The position numbers were made by a program, and so were the translations under genes. From positions 17,780,001 to 17,844,000 of the forward strand of contig JAMPIT010000059.1 of assembly GCA_026261815.1 (NCBI GenBank): a DNA stretch of 64,000 nucleotides. The letters run 5' to 3'. This document shows positions 12,229 through 23,667 of this stretch, in pieces (the stretch's first letter is position 1; the number at the start of each line of letters is the position of its first letter). This stretch comes from Monarcha castaneiventris obscurior. Taxonomy: Eukaryota; Chordata; Aves; Passeriformes; Monarchidae. The notes under the pieces are model-generated. The model saw nothing but the letters and a program-made list of their open reading frames with translations, did not search any database and had not been told where the DNA came from.

Positions 12229-13493
12229 ATAAACACAGTGAATCCTATTTTAAATATTAGGACAGCCACAAGAAAAAGATGCCTTCAGAGAGAAGCTGGG
12301 AGACTGCAGAGATGCTCATATCTGTAGGGAATAAGTAAAAGTCTGTTTTCTTTTGAATAAAAGGATTGTACTTGCCATCTGGGAGAGCAAGGATGGACAG
12401 AGCCCTGATTCCCTTCCTACAGGGAGTAGTTGGTGAGTCTGACACATTGCCATTTAAGCTGTTAAGGTCAGAAAAATTCAGAAACTTACTTGGAAACTTA
12501 TGTTGTCCCTAACATAGATGTTTGTAGGGAAGCTTTTGACCCTGGAGAGTTTTTAGCAGAATATGGTTTAGAGTTATTACAGTCTATAAAAATGAACATG
12601 TCTCTTGCCTTTAAAGGTCAAGAAAATCAGAACAGTATTATCTCCATGTTCATCCTCTGTGAATACTGTTTAATGTACTCGTATCCTTCCTTTTACAAAA
12701 GCAGACTAATTTTCTGAGTAGAATGGCAATTTGCTAGAATGTCTGAACCTCCTAATAAACTTCAAAAAATAAATGACTGTCTGATAAGATTTTCTTTCAC
12801 TGTGTAACACCATTTTTACTCAGTTTCAAGGGTAACTGTGTGTAATCTAACCCTGCTTTTTAAAAATATCCTCCCTGCAGAGAATATGCCAATTAACTAC
12901 AGAAATACTCTCGAGCTTCAAGAGTGTCTGAACTTATGTGCTCAAGTGAGCTGATCATTTATTGTATGATATGTCTCAAATGTGTGATGTTTCTGGTGGA
13001 GTTTAATGTTTACTGAATGTCACAGATTTTTTTTGTATTGGGGAACTATTCAGTAAATTATTAATTACATAGCTGGAGAATCCCAGTGGTTTTATGAGCT
13101 GTTTTCCCAAAAATATTTATATAATTTTTGTTGGTTTTAGAAACATTGCTATTTTTGTCTCAGTTCTATATTCTGATTCACATCAACATACACCAATCTA
13201 AAAATGCCATAGATGGGGATGATGTTTTTTCCTTGTTTCCCTCTCTTATTTCACACCTTAAGCTTTCACCCAAGAAAGACTGAATTTATGAAACTTAAAT
13301 TTGTAGAAGGCACTTGCAGGGTTTATCTGGGCAACTCTTGACTCCTAATAACATAGTGTGACTGTATTTATAACATGGATTCTCAGGGAATGGATGATTT
13401 ATCTGTACTTAGTGATACTGTAGTCAGCTGCTGTTAATGTAATACAGTATTAAGGATGCGTTATGACAACTCTTGTAGAGCTACTGCCTTGTG

Positions 13494-13563
13494 GAGCTGG
13501 AGTTCAGTGATCCTTGTTGGTCCTTTCCAAGACAGCAGATTCTACGATTCAATGATTCTATAA
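13494..13563 (+). mobile_element. CR1 LINE tail fragment
   Basis: The plus strand shows a short CR1 3' end: AGTGATCCTTGTTGGTCC, TTTCCAAGACAGCAG, then the octamer tail TTCTACGATTCAATGATTCT. Only the last 70 bases of the 3' UTR are present. About 300 bases downstream lies another CR1 on the opposite strand. Confidence 0.85.
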
Positions 13564-13861
13564 TGAACAGGATCCCAAGACTGCAATGAGAGGTTTGGAG
13601 AGATGTAAAGTTCAGTGAAGGACCAGGACTTCAAACTGAGATATCTTTGTCATTGTTCTGAGATTTAACTTTTCTGAGAGAGGTTTTCTAACAATGCACA
13701 AATTGAGTAACACTTACTAAAGTAAAAACAGATTAATATTTTTCAGATAATTCTGTTATGCAAATAGTTCTTGCTTTACTCTTTACCTTTAAGTGGGTAT
13801 TCTAAAATTATTATGAGACAAAACAGTTTATATTTTACTCATTATGTGTTCAGAAGTATAT

Positions 13862-14299
13862 GGAATCATAGAATCAAACAATATGCTGAGTTGAAAGGGA
13901 CCCATCAGGATCATCAAGTCCAACTTCTGGCCCTTCACAGGGTACCCCGAGAGTTACACCATGTGCTTGAGAGTGTTGTCCAAATACTTCTTGAGCTCTG
14001 TCAGGCTTGGTGCTGGGACCATTTCACTGGGGAGCCTGTTCCAGTGCCCAAACACCCTCTGGATAAAAAACCATCTCCTGATATCCAACCTAAACCTCCC
14101 CTGATCTCAACTTCACGCCATGTCCTCAAGTCCTGTTACTGGTCACAAGAGTAAAGATATCAGTACCCACCCCTCCACTTCCCCTTGTGAGGATCTTGAA
14201 GATTGCAATGAGGCCTGCCCTCAGTCTCCTCTTCTTCAGTCTGAACAGACCAAGTGCCCTCAGCTGCTCCTCATGCGGCTTCCCCTCCAGATCCTTCAC
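13862..14299 (-). mobile_element. CR1 LINE, 3' portion (split by LTR)
   Basis: Minus-strand CR1 whose tail (ATGGAATCATAGAATC on the plus strand) is at the low-coordinate end. It includes the 3' UTR and the end of ORF2 (plus-strand landmarks GGGGAGCCTGTTCCAGTGCC and CAGCTGCTCCTCATG). The element is interrupted at 14299 by a solo LTR and resumes at 14946. The six bases CTTCAC at 14294-14299 are the left target-site duplication of that LTR. Confidence 0.93.
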
Positions 14300-14945
14300 T
14301 GTTGGGAAAGAGGAAATAGGAAAGTCTCATAGATGTGACTGCCTGGCAAAAGGTTCTGAGAATATGGAAACTATAAGGGAGATTGAAATGAAGACAAGCT
14401 TTGAGTTACCCAACCCCAGTTACTGAACAACTGGAAAACAATGGTGTGGCCAGCTGAAGATAATCCCCTTTAATTAAACAATGCCCTCTGCTTGCAGAAA
14501 CGTCCAAGGGTCAGAGCAGACCCTCCTAGCCTGGCAGAGGGTCCAAAACATAGTTTTTAGAGTTTAAAATGTAACCCCATATGGTAATACAATGATTCCT
14601 ATAGGCTGTATGTAAATGTTATAAGATTTGTAGCTTGTTCTAGATTGGTTAATGGAAATTAGAATATTCAGCACAAAAGATGATTTATTGTGCTGCAAAT
14701 GGGAACTCTCTCCCTTTTTCTCTCTCTACACCACTTCTGCACCCCTGCATCTCTTCACTTCTTCTTTACCTTTTACCTGCTCCTTTATTTCTCTGACCTG
14801 CTTCGAGCTGTGTCTGGCAGCTCCTAGCAGGTCCCCTTTACACTCATGCCTTCATCAATAAATCTCATGCTCTAAGGCCAGCACCAGAGATCTCCTGTCT
14901 CCATCTGTCCTGACTGTCCGAAACCCTACACTCCAGAACCTTACA
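14300..14945 (+). mobile_element. ERVK-like solo LTR, 646 bp, inserted in CR1
   Basis: The element begins TGTTGGGAAAGAGG and ends ACCTTACA, so it has TG...CA termini. It is flanked by the perfect 6-bp direct repeat CTTCAC (14294-14299 and 14946-14951). A polyadenylation signal AATAAA at 14857-14862 lies about 85 bases before the 3' end, as expected at the R/U5 boundary, and sets plus orientation. A CT-rich stretch precedes it. The host CR1 is continuous across the junction once the LTR and one CTTCAC are removed. A 6-bp duplication fits ERVK (betaretrovirus-like) or alpharetroviral integrases; class ERVK is inferred. No gag, pol or env sequence remains, so this is the product of LTR-LTR recombination. 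Confidence 0.93.
14857..14862 (+). promoter_or_regulatory. LTR polyadenylation signal AATAAA
   Basis: Canonical AATAAA within the 3' quarter of the solo LTR. Its position fits the R region of a retroviral LTR. Confidence 0.75.
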
Positions 14946-15095
14946 CTTCACCATCCTCATGGCCCTCCTTTGGATGCTTTCTAAGAGCTTAATCTCTTTT
15001 TTATATTGTGTCACCCCTGGACAGGCTTGGCCCTCCTGGCTGCCAGGGCACTGCTGATGCCTATTCAGTGTGCCATCAACCTGCAACTAAAGGCA
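14946..15095 (-). mobile_element. CR1 LINE, continuation beyond LTR
   Basis: Continuation of the CR1 that ends at 14299. It starts with the second CTTCAC copy followed by CATCCTCATGGCCCTCCTTT, the CR1 sequence expected next. The minus strand reads a remnant of ORF2 (KKEIKLLESIQRRAMRMVK), matching the usual DLLE-QRRA-motif region. It fades near 15095 after a CTGGCTGCCAGGGCACTGCT block. Confidence 0.92.
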
Positions 15096-16907
15096 ATTCA
15101 AAAGTGTTCTTTTTTGCTTGGTCACATTTTTCTTTGTTCTTTTCTGGACCAATATGTGTGTACTTGATGCTATATATCCACCCCCACACACACAAACACA
15201 GTTTTTATTTCACTTAAGTTTGTTTACAGTTTCTTGACAACTGCTTAGAATTGAGGCAATATAATTTTCTGTATTCTTTAAAATCAGTTCTTAGAAATAA
15301 TATTCCAATAGTCTTGGAGTTTGCATTTGAATTTGTATAATTTCAGATATAAAATAGAGCACAATCTGCAAACTGTCCTACTTTATTGAGGTAATACTAT
15401 TTAAACTACTAACCTGAAGTAGCAAACTAGTGTCCAGTTAGTTTTCCACGAACTTCATATTTTTTTGTCTACTGAAAAAAAGGCATGTAGTTGTCAAGTA
15501 GCTGTGTAATCTTGCCCTTTCAGATGATCTTCATTTTTTGGCATATCAAAGCTGTACCTATCACCTGTACCTTGTTTGAGTAAGCCATATTCTTATTCTT
15601 TTGGCTTTGTACCTTGATAACACAAACATTTACAATAGTCTTTAACTATATTATTTTCTAGTAAAATCATTATTTCTTCAGTGTTTGAACTCCTGACCCA
15701 GTATCTGCCTATTTCTTTTTATTCCTCTTATCTGCCTGCCCCACTGCAGTAGAAAGGAATTTATGAAAACTGTAATCTGAAATTTTCTCATAGAGTAGTA
15801 GCTTTATTAAAATCTGAAAAAGTGCAACAATTGTATTTGTGCTGTCAATTTCTTACTATCACACAATTTTTGTAGTCAAAATAACGTCTAACAAGCTGAA
15901 CTCTCACTGATATTCAATATACAGAGTTGATAGCTTTACAAAAATGTTTTCTGTCCCCATAATATTGTACATTAAATGCTTTTATAATAGATTTTCAACA
16001 TATTTACATAATGTTGCCTTCAGATGTAATGTTGGCCATATTAATGCAATGTTTATAATTTGGGGAAGGAAAGAAGATTGGGGTAGACATATACTGATGA
16101 TTTTCTTTTTCAGTATTGAACATTATGATGATGTTTTCTCAGCTAGGTTTTCTTCATCAGATTCATTTGCAAATGAAAAAAAAGTGTGAAAAATATGAAA
16201 AATTCAGTGTAAGATGTGTGATTGCACTGAGGACTTCTTTAAGTCACAGCCGTGCACACAATCCAATTGCTTTATCAACTTGCTTTCTATTAAGAACAGT
16301 GAAAAATAGGCTATTAAAATATCATCTGAAATAGACAAATAGTGAATCCAGATATACTTATGAATCATTACAGCTTTGTTGTAAGTGGCAATAGAGTTGA
16401 AATACTCTAAGAAATAAAAGTTCTCTGGCATTTCCTAGCGAACTAGATTAACAACAAAATTAGAAATAGCATATATTTCTACTGAGCTTTAGAATCAGCT
16501 CCAGACTGGTCATAGATATTGGTCTTCTTTCCTGTCCATTATTTTCAATGTCTTCTATTGAAGTGTAATTCTTGAAATGAAAGAATTCCCGAGGCAAGTA
16601 TTTAAGGATCTAAGTTCATAGAATTTTTCATTAAAGTCAGCTGGACTAGGATTCTTGCATATTTTTGGTATTTTCAAAAATGTTAATTTAGCTCTCCACT
16701 ACAGATGGTACTAATAAAGGACAGAAGGGACTATAGGATATACTTTTTGTGCCTTCTGAGGGATATTTGTACTTGACTGGCCTTAGTCAGAATGTGATAA
16801 TGAGATGAATTATTTCACACCTCTGTAAAACACACACAATGTAAAACTAAAACTGTAAAATGTTCATTTAAAAATTATTTCATACTTCCATCTAGCCTTA
16901 AAAGTAG
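15096..16907. other. Gene-free unique AT-rich DNA
   Basis: No gene, no recognisable transposon and no structured repeat beyond a short CA-rich stretch near 15181-15200. Open frames are at most 81 codons and unremarkable. Confidence 0.55.
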
Positions 16908-17440
16908 ACTTGTGCTGAACACAAGGTTGATAACAGAGATGTTTTTGCTGTTGCTAAGCAGGGATCACACAGCACCAAGGCCTTTTCTACTTTTCATACT
17001 GCCCTGCTGGTGTGGAAACTGGAGGTACATGGAAGGCTGGGAGAAGACACATCCAGGACAGGTGACCCAAACTGACCAAAGGAATATTCCAGACCATATG
17101 ACATCATGCTCTGTATATGAAGTGGGGGGAAGAAGCAGGAAAGGGGAGGACATTTGGAGTGATGGCATTTGTCTTCCAAAGTCATCGTTCTGTGTGGTGT
17201 GGCCCTGCTCTCCTGGGGAGGTCTGAACACCTGCCTGCCCACAGGAAGGAGTGAATTAATTCTTTGTTTTGTTCTACTTGTGTGTGTGACTTTTCCTTTT
17301 CCTATTAAATTCTCTTTATCTCAACTCACAAGTTTTCTGCCTTTCACCCTTCCAATTCTCTCCTCTGTCTATCTCACTGTGGGGAGTGAACAAGCAGCTA
17401 CATGGGGCTTGGCTGCTGACAGGTTATGTTATGCATGACA
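16908..17440 (+). mobile_element. ERVL-type solo LTR, 5'-truncated
   Basis: Plus-orientation LTR of a family common in songbird genomes. Landmarks in order: TTGTGCTGAACACAAGGTTG, AAGCAGGGATCACACAG, CAGGACAGGTGACCCAAACT, GGAATATTCCAGACCATATG, TGGCATTTGTCTTCC, CTGAACACCTGCCTGCCCAC, CCTATTAAATTCTC, ATCTCAACTCACAAGTTTTC and the end TATGTTATGCATGACA. The first 70-80 bases of the usual LTR are missing. The ATTAAA at 17304-17309 is a likely polyadenylation signal. There is no internal retroviral sequence, so it is a solo LTR relic. Confidence 0.85.
17304..17309 (+). promoter_or_regulatory. LTR polyadenylation signal ATTAAA
   Basis: ATTAAA in the context CCTATTAAATTCTCTTTATC, the position where this LTR family carries its poly(A) signal. 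Confidence 0.6.
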
Positions 17441-20400
17441 TAAGTGCATTATATTAGTTTTTCAGAATCAAACTGTGTTTTCTTATATTTAGTATATTCC
17501 CCTGAAAAATCTTATGTTTGCTCATTATGCTCAGCCTTTTTGGGAAGCACCGTTTGCTGTAACTTTAACAATAATCATAAGAAAGTCAAACAGCACCCAC
17601 TGTAGCCTTGCATGATCCAAAGCCCCACAATACTTTCTCGTCCAGCATGAAAGAATGAATTTAATAGCTTGGATTCTATTATGATTTAATAAATATGTAT
17701 ATCAACTCTCCACATTGATATGTATTGCTGCCATTCCTCTATACAGAGTCAACAAGGTTCAACAGTGTAATTATTTATTTATTTACTTAGATGGGGTTAA
17801 TTGCAATTTCAGCTAAATGGTTACTTTCATCCGAATTCAAAATATGGTAAATTAGCTCTGTACTCCGGAGTTTTCACTCAGTAAAAAAAGCTACCTTTAA
17901 TCTGATTACCATTTTTGGTGCACCAGGGAGAGACTCTACTTACTGGGCAGTAATCCAAGCCAACTTCCACTCGTTTAGCTAGGTATCAAAATGGATCTAG
18001 TTCTATCAAGGCACTTAAAGGCAAACTGAACTGATATTTTGTGAAATGGTGGAGAAAAAAACCTACCAGCACATAATGATTGATTTTTGCCTTAGGAGAA
18101 ACTCAGGGATCACCTACATTACAAAATAATATGAAGCATAAATACAATAATTTTACCTATATTATCAATTAAGCTCCTTGTATTTGAGACTCTCAGCCTG
18201 TTTCCTCATCAGTTGCAGGCTTCCTAGAAAAAAGTTAAATAAAAGAAGTAATGGGTTGTATGCCATAAAATATGAAAGGGAAGATATTCTTGTGATGTAC
18301 ACCACCATTTTTAAGAGTGTTCAGATTACAGTGAGTGTTCATATTACAGTAATTTGTTAGGGATTTTTGAATTCTTCAGAAAATTATGTTGCCTTCTAAA
18401 CTATTCTGTATTACTATATTTTATAGTAATAAATTATTATTATTATTGCATAGTTATCTGGTTTGTTGGGGTTTTTTCATGTTTCTATAACTAGTTGTTC
18501 TTTAGTTGTATCTCTCAGAGAAGTAAATTTAAAGACTCCTATGTGGTAAATTTAATAGCAGCTGCATCTGTTCCTCAGATTCTTCCAGCTAGCAAATCTC
18601 TTTGGCATTGGATCCCGTACAAGAATTACTCATTCTACTACTCTAATAGAAAACATTCATTCCTCTTTAAGTTCCATACATCATTCACTTATATCACTGC
18701 CAGGTTGTCTGAACTTGTATTTCACAAACAGGTGAAAAAGAAAGGACTAAAAATTATTCTCTTAACTAGTATGGCAAACACACACAGTAAGTGAATTTTA
18801 GTGTAGTGTTGCCTTGTGTTTGATTTTGTACCATCAAAGGTTAATTAACTTATAGCTGAGGTAAAAAGCATCCATTAAGTGATACAAAGCTATGGAAAAT
18901 GTTCAAATCTGTAATGATAGAAATGTGAGCTATCCAGTTGACACTTCTTGTCATTGTCTATGTCTTTTAGAAGTAATCTTTCTTCATGAGGAGTGGGAAA
19001 GGTGATAAAGTGCTTGTCTAAAAACTGTATTTTCTCATCATCAATCCTGAAAACAGAGATACTTTTGTGTTGTCCCTCCAGTGTGTGTACATGTATATGT
19101 ATTTATACAGACACACATGTGCACATACACAAATCTGAGAGATCCTATCAATTCCTTTGGAGGTGAGTGTTCTAGGGCTGAAAAGAGAAAAGTATCTCAC
19201 GCTACTACTACACACACATATGAAATACTCTATTATTGGGATGTCTGTGGTGTCCATTCATCTTTCCAACAGTCTGTTCCTCATAACACTCTAAACTGTC
19301 AAGTGTATTGGCCATTTTCACAGGAACTAAAAAAAGGTCTAATACTTCTTGAAAATGAGCCATTAGATGCAAATTGCTGCTGCCAGTGAGAAAACAGCAG
19401 GAAAAACTCAGAGAGTCAATATTTTCTTCAGAAGAAACTAGCCTCAGTTGGTTTCTTCCCTGCAGTTTTTTATAAGAAGAACTTGCTTATATACTGTTCT
19501 ACTGAAATACAGTAGGTAAAGATTCAGGTAAAAGGAATGCATCTGGAAGAAGTCTTCATTATTTCCTCTGTCACAAACATCTGGTCACATTTGACTTTCT
19601 TACTTTGAACAACTTTCTGTAGGTGAACTTCTGTAAGCAGTGAAGAATAGATTGTGCTCAAATCATACTTCACTTTGTTTTAAATTATCGTGCTGTATTC
19701 CTCAGATCAAACCCTAAGAACCTTTGTTTTCATTGATCTTGTAGGTCATGGCATAGCATGGTTGCAGTATACATAGGGTCAAGGACAGTATACTGGCATC
19801 ACACATAAAAAAATATTCTTTTTACCCTTGGATATAAAACGTAAGTTTAATTCAAAGACTACCTCTATGAACAAATAAAATATTTTGTAACAAAGGACTG
19901 CGGCATGAACCAGCTTAGCCCTTGGCAGCTTATAAAGCCCTATGTACAGAAAGTAGTAGCCATCAGCAACAGAGGCAATAGAAACCTTGAGTTACAGAGC
20001 CTCCTGCTATGAACTGAAGATAAGAATACCAGCATGACAAAATGTGCTAGACCAGGCACTGACGAAAGTGTCTGAAAACTTTTGAAAAATTTCCACTACT
20101 TTTAAGGTCAGTCCTTGGTTTTCTTTCTTTGGTTCTCAGATGGTTATGTATCCATTCTTAACACAGCTAGGTTACCAAAGTAAACAACCATACAGCAAAG
20201 AGCCTGTCACTTGTCAAATGTAAAGTCCTAGGAGAAACAAAACCCAGGCTGTAAGGGGCTGTAGGGCTTTCTCTTACAATCTTAATTCCAGGCTCCCTTA
20301 AATTCTTTTTTCATATTGTTATCTTCCCTCCTTACTTATCAAATCAATAAACTGGCCTGTAAATTTTTTAAGTGGTTTAAAGAGTAGCTACCTTTGCCTG

Positions 20401-21231
20401 CTGACCTGAACCTGACTAAATAAGCTGTCTGGTCTATAATGAAGAACATTCCTTTTCCTTTCAAACACTTCTTTCTTTATGCTCAGAATAGATGGCTTTA
20501 TCTTAAAACAAACACCCTCCCCTCCCCATCCAAACAAACAAACCAAAGCCAAAGGTTCTTTTTAGCAGCTTATCTTTCTTTAAATCCTTTCTTCTCTGGT
20601 ACATTTTTTACCATAATCTATTTTTTTATTTTTTTTGTTTTGTAGCAGATATGGTTTAGTGCTTTTATTACTTATAAATCAATGCATTTACTAAATCTGC
20701 ATTAGATGGATCTGAACTGTATTCCTCTTACTGAGCAAATAATTTTGTGGTATGTGACTGCATCTAATGCAGAAATTAAAAACATTTAGAATTCAGAAGA
20801 ATTAGCACTGACCTAAGGAGATAAATACCTTTTTAAGTACCATGTGTGCCTAATTTTTTTTTTGTTGCATATTGAGCTATTACAGTATGCCATAACACAA
20901 TCATTAAGGGAAGAAGGAAGAAATTAATTTTTTCCTGTTTATTAAATAAAAATATGAAGGCAAAAATATAAGATTTTCTAAGGAAAAGTGCAATATCACA
21001 TTTATCCATCAATTTTAAAAGACATTTTTATCACTTCAAGACACTTTCATGGATCTCCAGAAGGAGTAGCATATTGAGAGAAGGATATTCTACAAGAAAT
21101 GGCTTTACACACGCCTACTTTTTGGAGTAAAGTAAAACAAACTGTCATTCTTGTGTCCAATTGCTTGTAAAAGGATGAGAGGGGAGACTTTAAGGGACTG
21201 GTATTTCCGATCTGTAAATCCTCGACCTTAC

Positions 21232-21341
21232 CAGTATTCTTGGGTTTCTCGACAGGAGAAGAGCCAATTGTGAATCTCCCAGGCAAGCAATATACTTGCT
21301 CTACTACTTTGTGCATTTTTATTTTTGAAGAAACACTAGAA
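21232..21341 (-). other. Exon-like segment in a 103-codon open frame
   Basis: On the minus strand a frame is open from 21358 down to 21047. Within it, 21341-21232 is bounded by a plausible splice acceptor (GTGCTTTTCACCCAG just upstream) and donor (CTG followed by GTAAGG). The predicted peptide is not low-complexity and includes GRFTIGSSPVEKPKNTG. The local CpG count (ACACGCC, TTCCGAT and two CTCGAC words) is above that of the flanks. I do not recognise the protein. Alternatives are an old processed fragment, a conserved non-coding element, or chance. No neighbouring exon was identified. Confidence 0.15.
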
Positions 21342-22519
21342 CTGGGTGAAAAGCACAAAGCATGATTACCGAAAAGTATTTAATCTGAGTATTAAATTGC
21401 CTGAATTCAGGCATACTTACAAATAATACCCATATAAACCTTAGTACAATAAAAATATGGCCATTTAAGCATTAATAAAATTGCAGTTAATATTAGGATG
21501 CTTATCTGAAATAATTTTCTGAACCTGGCAAAGCAGAGATTGAAACACTGAAAACACTTAAATTGGAGTTAAATCAAAAATTTTTAGATATTAATGTAAA
21601 AGTCAGTAGAAGAAACTGGTCCAGATATTTATCACTTCTTGCTGCCTAGGTTCTGGCAGCCTTGGTGAGTGGATATTTCAGACGGAAACTCCTGGATATC
21701 TTTAAGTACACACCTCAAATTCTTCATCAGATTTTATTTTTTACCAGCCCAGTCTTATTCAATCACTCCAAAAGTGAACACGTGACAAACAGCATCTTGT
21801 TATTTGTCTATCTGTTTTTCATGACACCAACCAATCTGCAGGCTGGGAAAGAAGAAACCATCCCATGGCAGTCCTGTGATATGTATGTTTTGCAGTTCTT
21901 TGATTTAAATATAATTCTGAACTGTAGCTGCACGAAAGTAAAGAAGGCTGGAAGATTGCCGAAGTAGTTCAAAGTTCATGAGGCAAAGAGTTCAGTTGTA
22001 AAATACAATTTTTTTGGTTTTAAATCAAAACTTGTCAATATTTAGGTCAAGAGTATGGTTTAGGACTGCCTACACTTAGGCTTCATTTAATGTTAGCTTA
22101 CAAATGGTGTTGAACAGCTGCCAATGGATTCTCCCACTGAGAAACGTCACAAAGCAACTAAATGTGTTGTTTCTTTCTAAAAGCTCTTTTATCTTTTCTG
22201 TCTTACAATAAATATATCCACTTGAACATTTGCTTGAGAATGATTAATCACTGCAAGAATAATTTCTCTCTGCAGCCCTGAAATTGAAACAATCACACTA
22301 TTTTTTTTTTTTTACTCACTACAATTTGAAATACTACTATGAGCAAGCTATATTTTATCTGCATCTCCACCATGGTCAAGGTCTAGGTTGTCAGATTTTA
22401 GAAAATTATCTAGGGTTTCCAGCTAATTTCCTTTGTTAACAAAACTGATCTGGGGACTCTTTAAAAATGTATCAGGACTCTTAACAATGTAATTGTTTTT
22501 TTCTGGGAAATAGCATATG

Positions 22520-22582
22520 AGAGAAGATAAGAATTGTCATGCTGGGATGAGTCAGTCCACCCATTAAACTCTAGCCTACAAC
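22520..22582 (-). mobile_element. Possible ancient CR1/L3-like 3' end
   Basis: The plus strand reads AAGATAAGAATTGTCATGCT followed by GGGATGAGTCAGTCCACCC. This resembles the inverted 3' end of old reptile-type CR1 elements, which carry an AAGAATNGCCATGCTGGGTC-like core. The similarity covers only about 60 bases, so the call is tentative. Confidence 0.4.
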
Positions 22583-23169
22583 CAAGAATATCTATTCTCA
22601 TGTGTTTTAAATGAACATTGAAAAACATTATGCTTAAACAAATGTCATGAGGAAGAAAATACTTTCTGAAAGGTAAAGAGACCTAATGGAAAACTTTTGT
22701 GATAGTTCCACATATTTGAAAGTTTTAAAGGGGATTTATATTTCTGAATGTTACAAAGTCGTACTCAAATCAGCAGGAGTCCAGCTGAGGATAAAGCATG
22801 TGTTAATGAACTGCATATGCTGTAAACCAACATTTGTTGACGTAGCACCCCATTAATGGAGATATTTCATAATCGTTTTCACTTCAGTCTAGAAGAAATT
22901 GGTGAAAAAATTGACTTTGTTAGTATATGTCTCAATTACTTTAATGAGTGAAAGGGTCATTAGTTGTTATACACATTTTTAAGGCCTATTAGGTACCTTC
23001 CCTTAGTTGTCTAATCCTCTGAAAAATGTAACATTCCTATATTCCTTACTAGCATACTTTGTGTTGCAGGCAATATTAAATTATTAAAATCTTAACTATT
23101 TTAGTCAACCGTTAGGTTAGTGAGAAAAATTGGCTGTATTTTTAGAAAATTGAGTAGCTGCATATCCAA

Positions 23170-23200
23170 ACATATATACATATACATATATATATATATC
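23170..23200. repeat. TA/CA-rich microsatellite
   Basis: An interrupted run of CATATA and TATATA units. Simple sequence only. Confidence 0.8.
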
Positions 23201-23293
23201 TCCATATAGATGGTCACAGTGAAATTTAATCCTATTTTTGATTCACTTGGGAGTCATAGAAATGCAGAAAAGAAAGAGATCATGATGTATTTA

Positions 23294-23667
23294 TGATCCT
23301 GGCTTTAACTGAAATAGAGTTAATTTCTTTCTTAGTAGTGGGTACAGTGCTGTGTTTTGGATTTACTATGAGAATAATGTTGATAAAAGTGATGTTTTGG
23401 TTGTTGCTAAGTAGTGCTTACTAGGACTTACAAAAAGCTTTTCAGTTTCCCATGTTGTGCCAGTGAGCTGTTGCACAACAAGCTGGGAGGACACATGGCT
23501 AGGTCAGCTGACCTGAACTGGCTAAAGAGGTATTCCACACCATAGAATGTCCTGCTTAGTTTATAAATTGGGGTTGAATTGACCAGGAGCTGCTCAGAGA
23601 CAGGCTGGACATTGGTCAGTGGGTGGTCACTGTGTTGTGCATCACTGCTTTCTCTCAGGTGTTATTT
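23294..23667 (+). mobile_element. ERVL-type LTR, 5' part (split by CR1)
   Basis: Plus-orientation LTR beginning TGATCCTGGCTTTAACTGAA and continuing with ATAGAGTTAATTTCTTTC, GTGCTGTGTTTTGGATTT, AGGTCAGCTGACCTGAACTG, GGACATTGGTCAGTGGGTGG and TGTGCATCACTGCTTTC. It breaks off where a minus-strand CR1 tail starts. The missing U5 end of the same LTR lies beyond the CR1 at about 25318-25478, so the CR1 inserted into the LTR. This is a different subfamily from the LTR at 16908. Confidence 0.85.

Larger units (their letters stand above)
5036..13493. other. Gene-free, mostly unique AT-rich DNA
   Basis: No supported gene. Contents I can name: a GC-rich island at 5786-5950, a homeodomain-site-rich stretch near 7200-7690 and a TATC microsatellite at 12211-12228. 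An open frame at 12490-12717 on the plus strand (75 codons) has no recognisable motif and no convincing splice sites. The rest shows no repeat that I recognise. Confidence 0.55.
17441..23293. other. Gene-free, mostly unique AT-rich DNA
   Basis: No confirmed gene. Items inside are listed separately: an exon-like segment at 21232-21341, a very old CR1-like scrap at 22520-22582 and a TA-rich microsatellite at 23170-23200. A duplicated GTGTTCARATTACAGT phrase lies near 18316-18350. The stretch at 19890-20060 is somewhat GC-richer, with a TTATAAAGCCC word, but I cannot assign it to a family. Confidence 0.5.
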
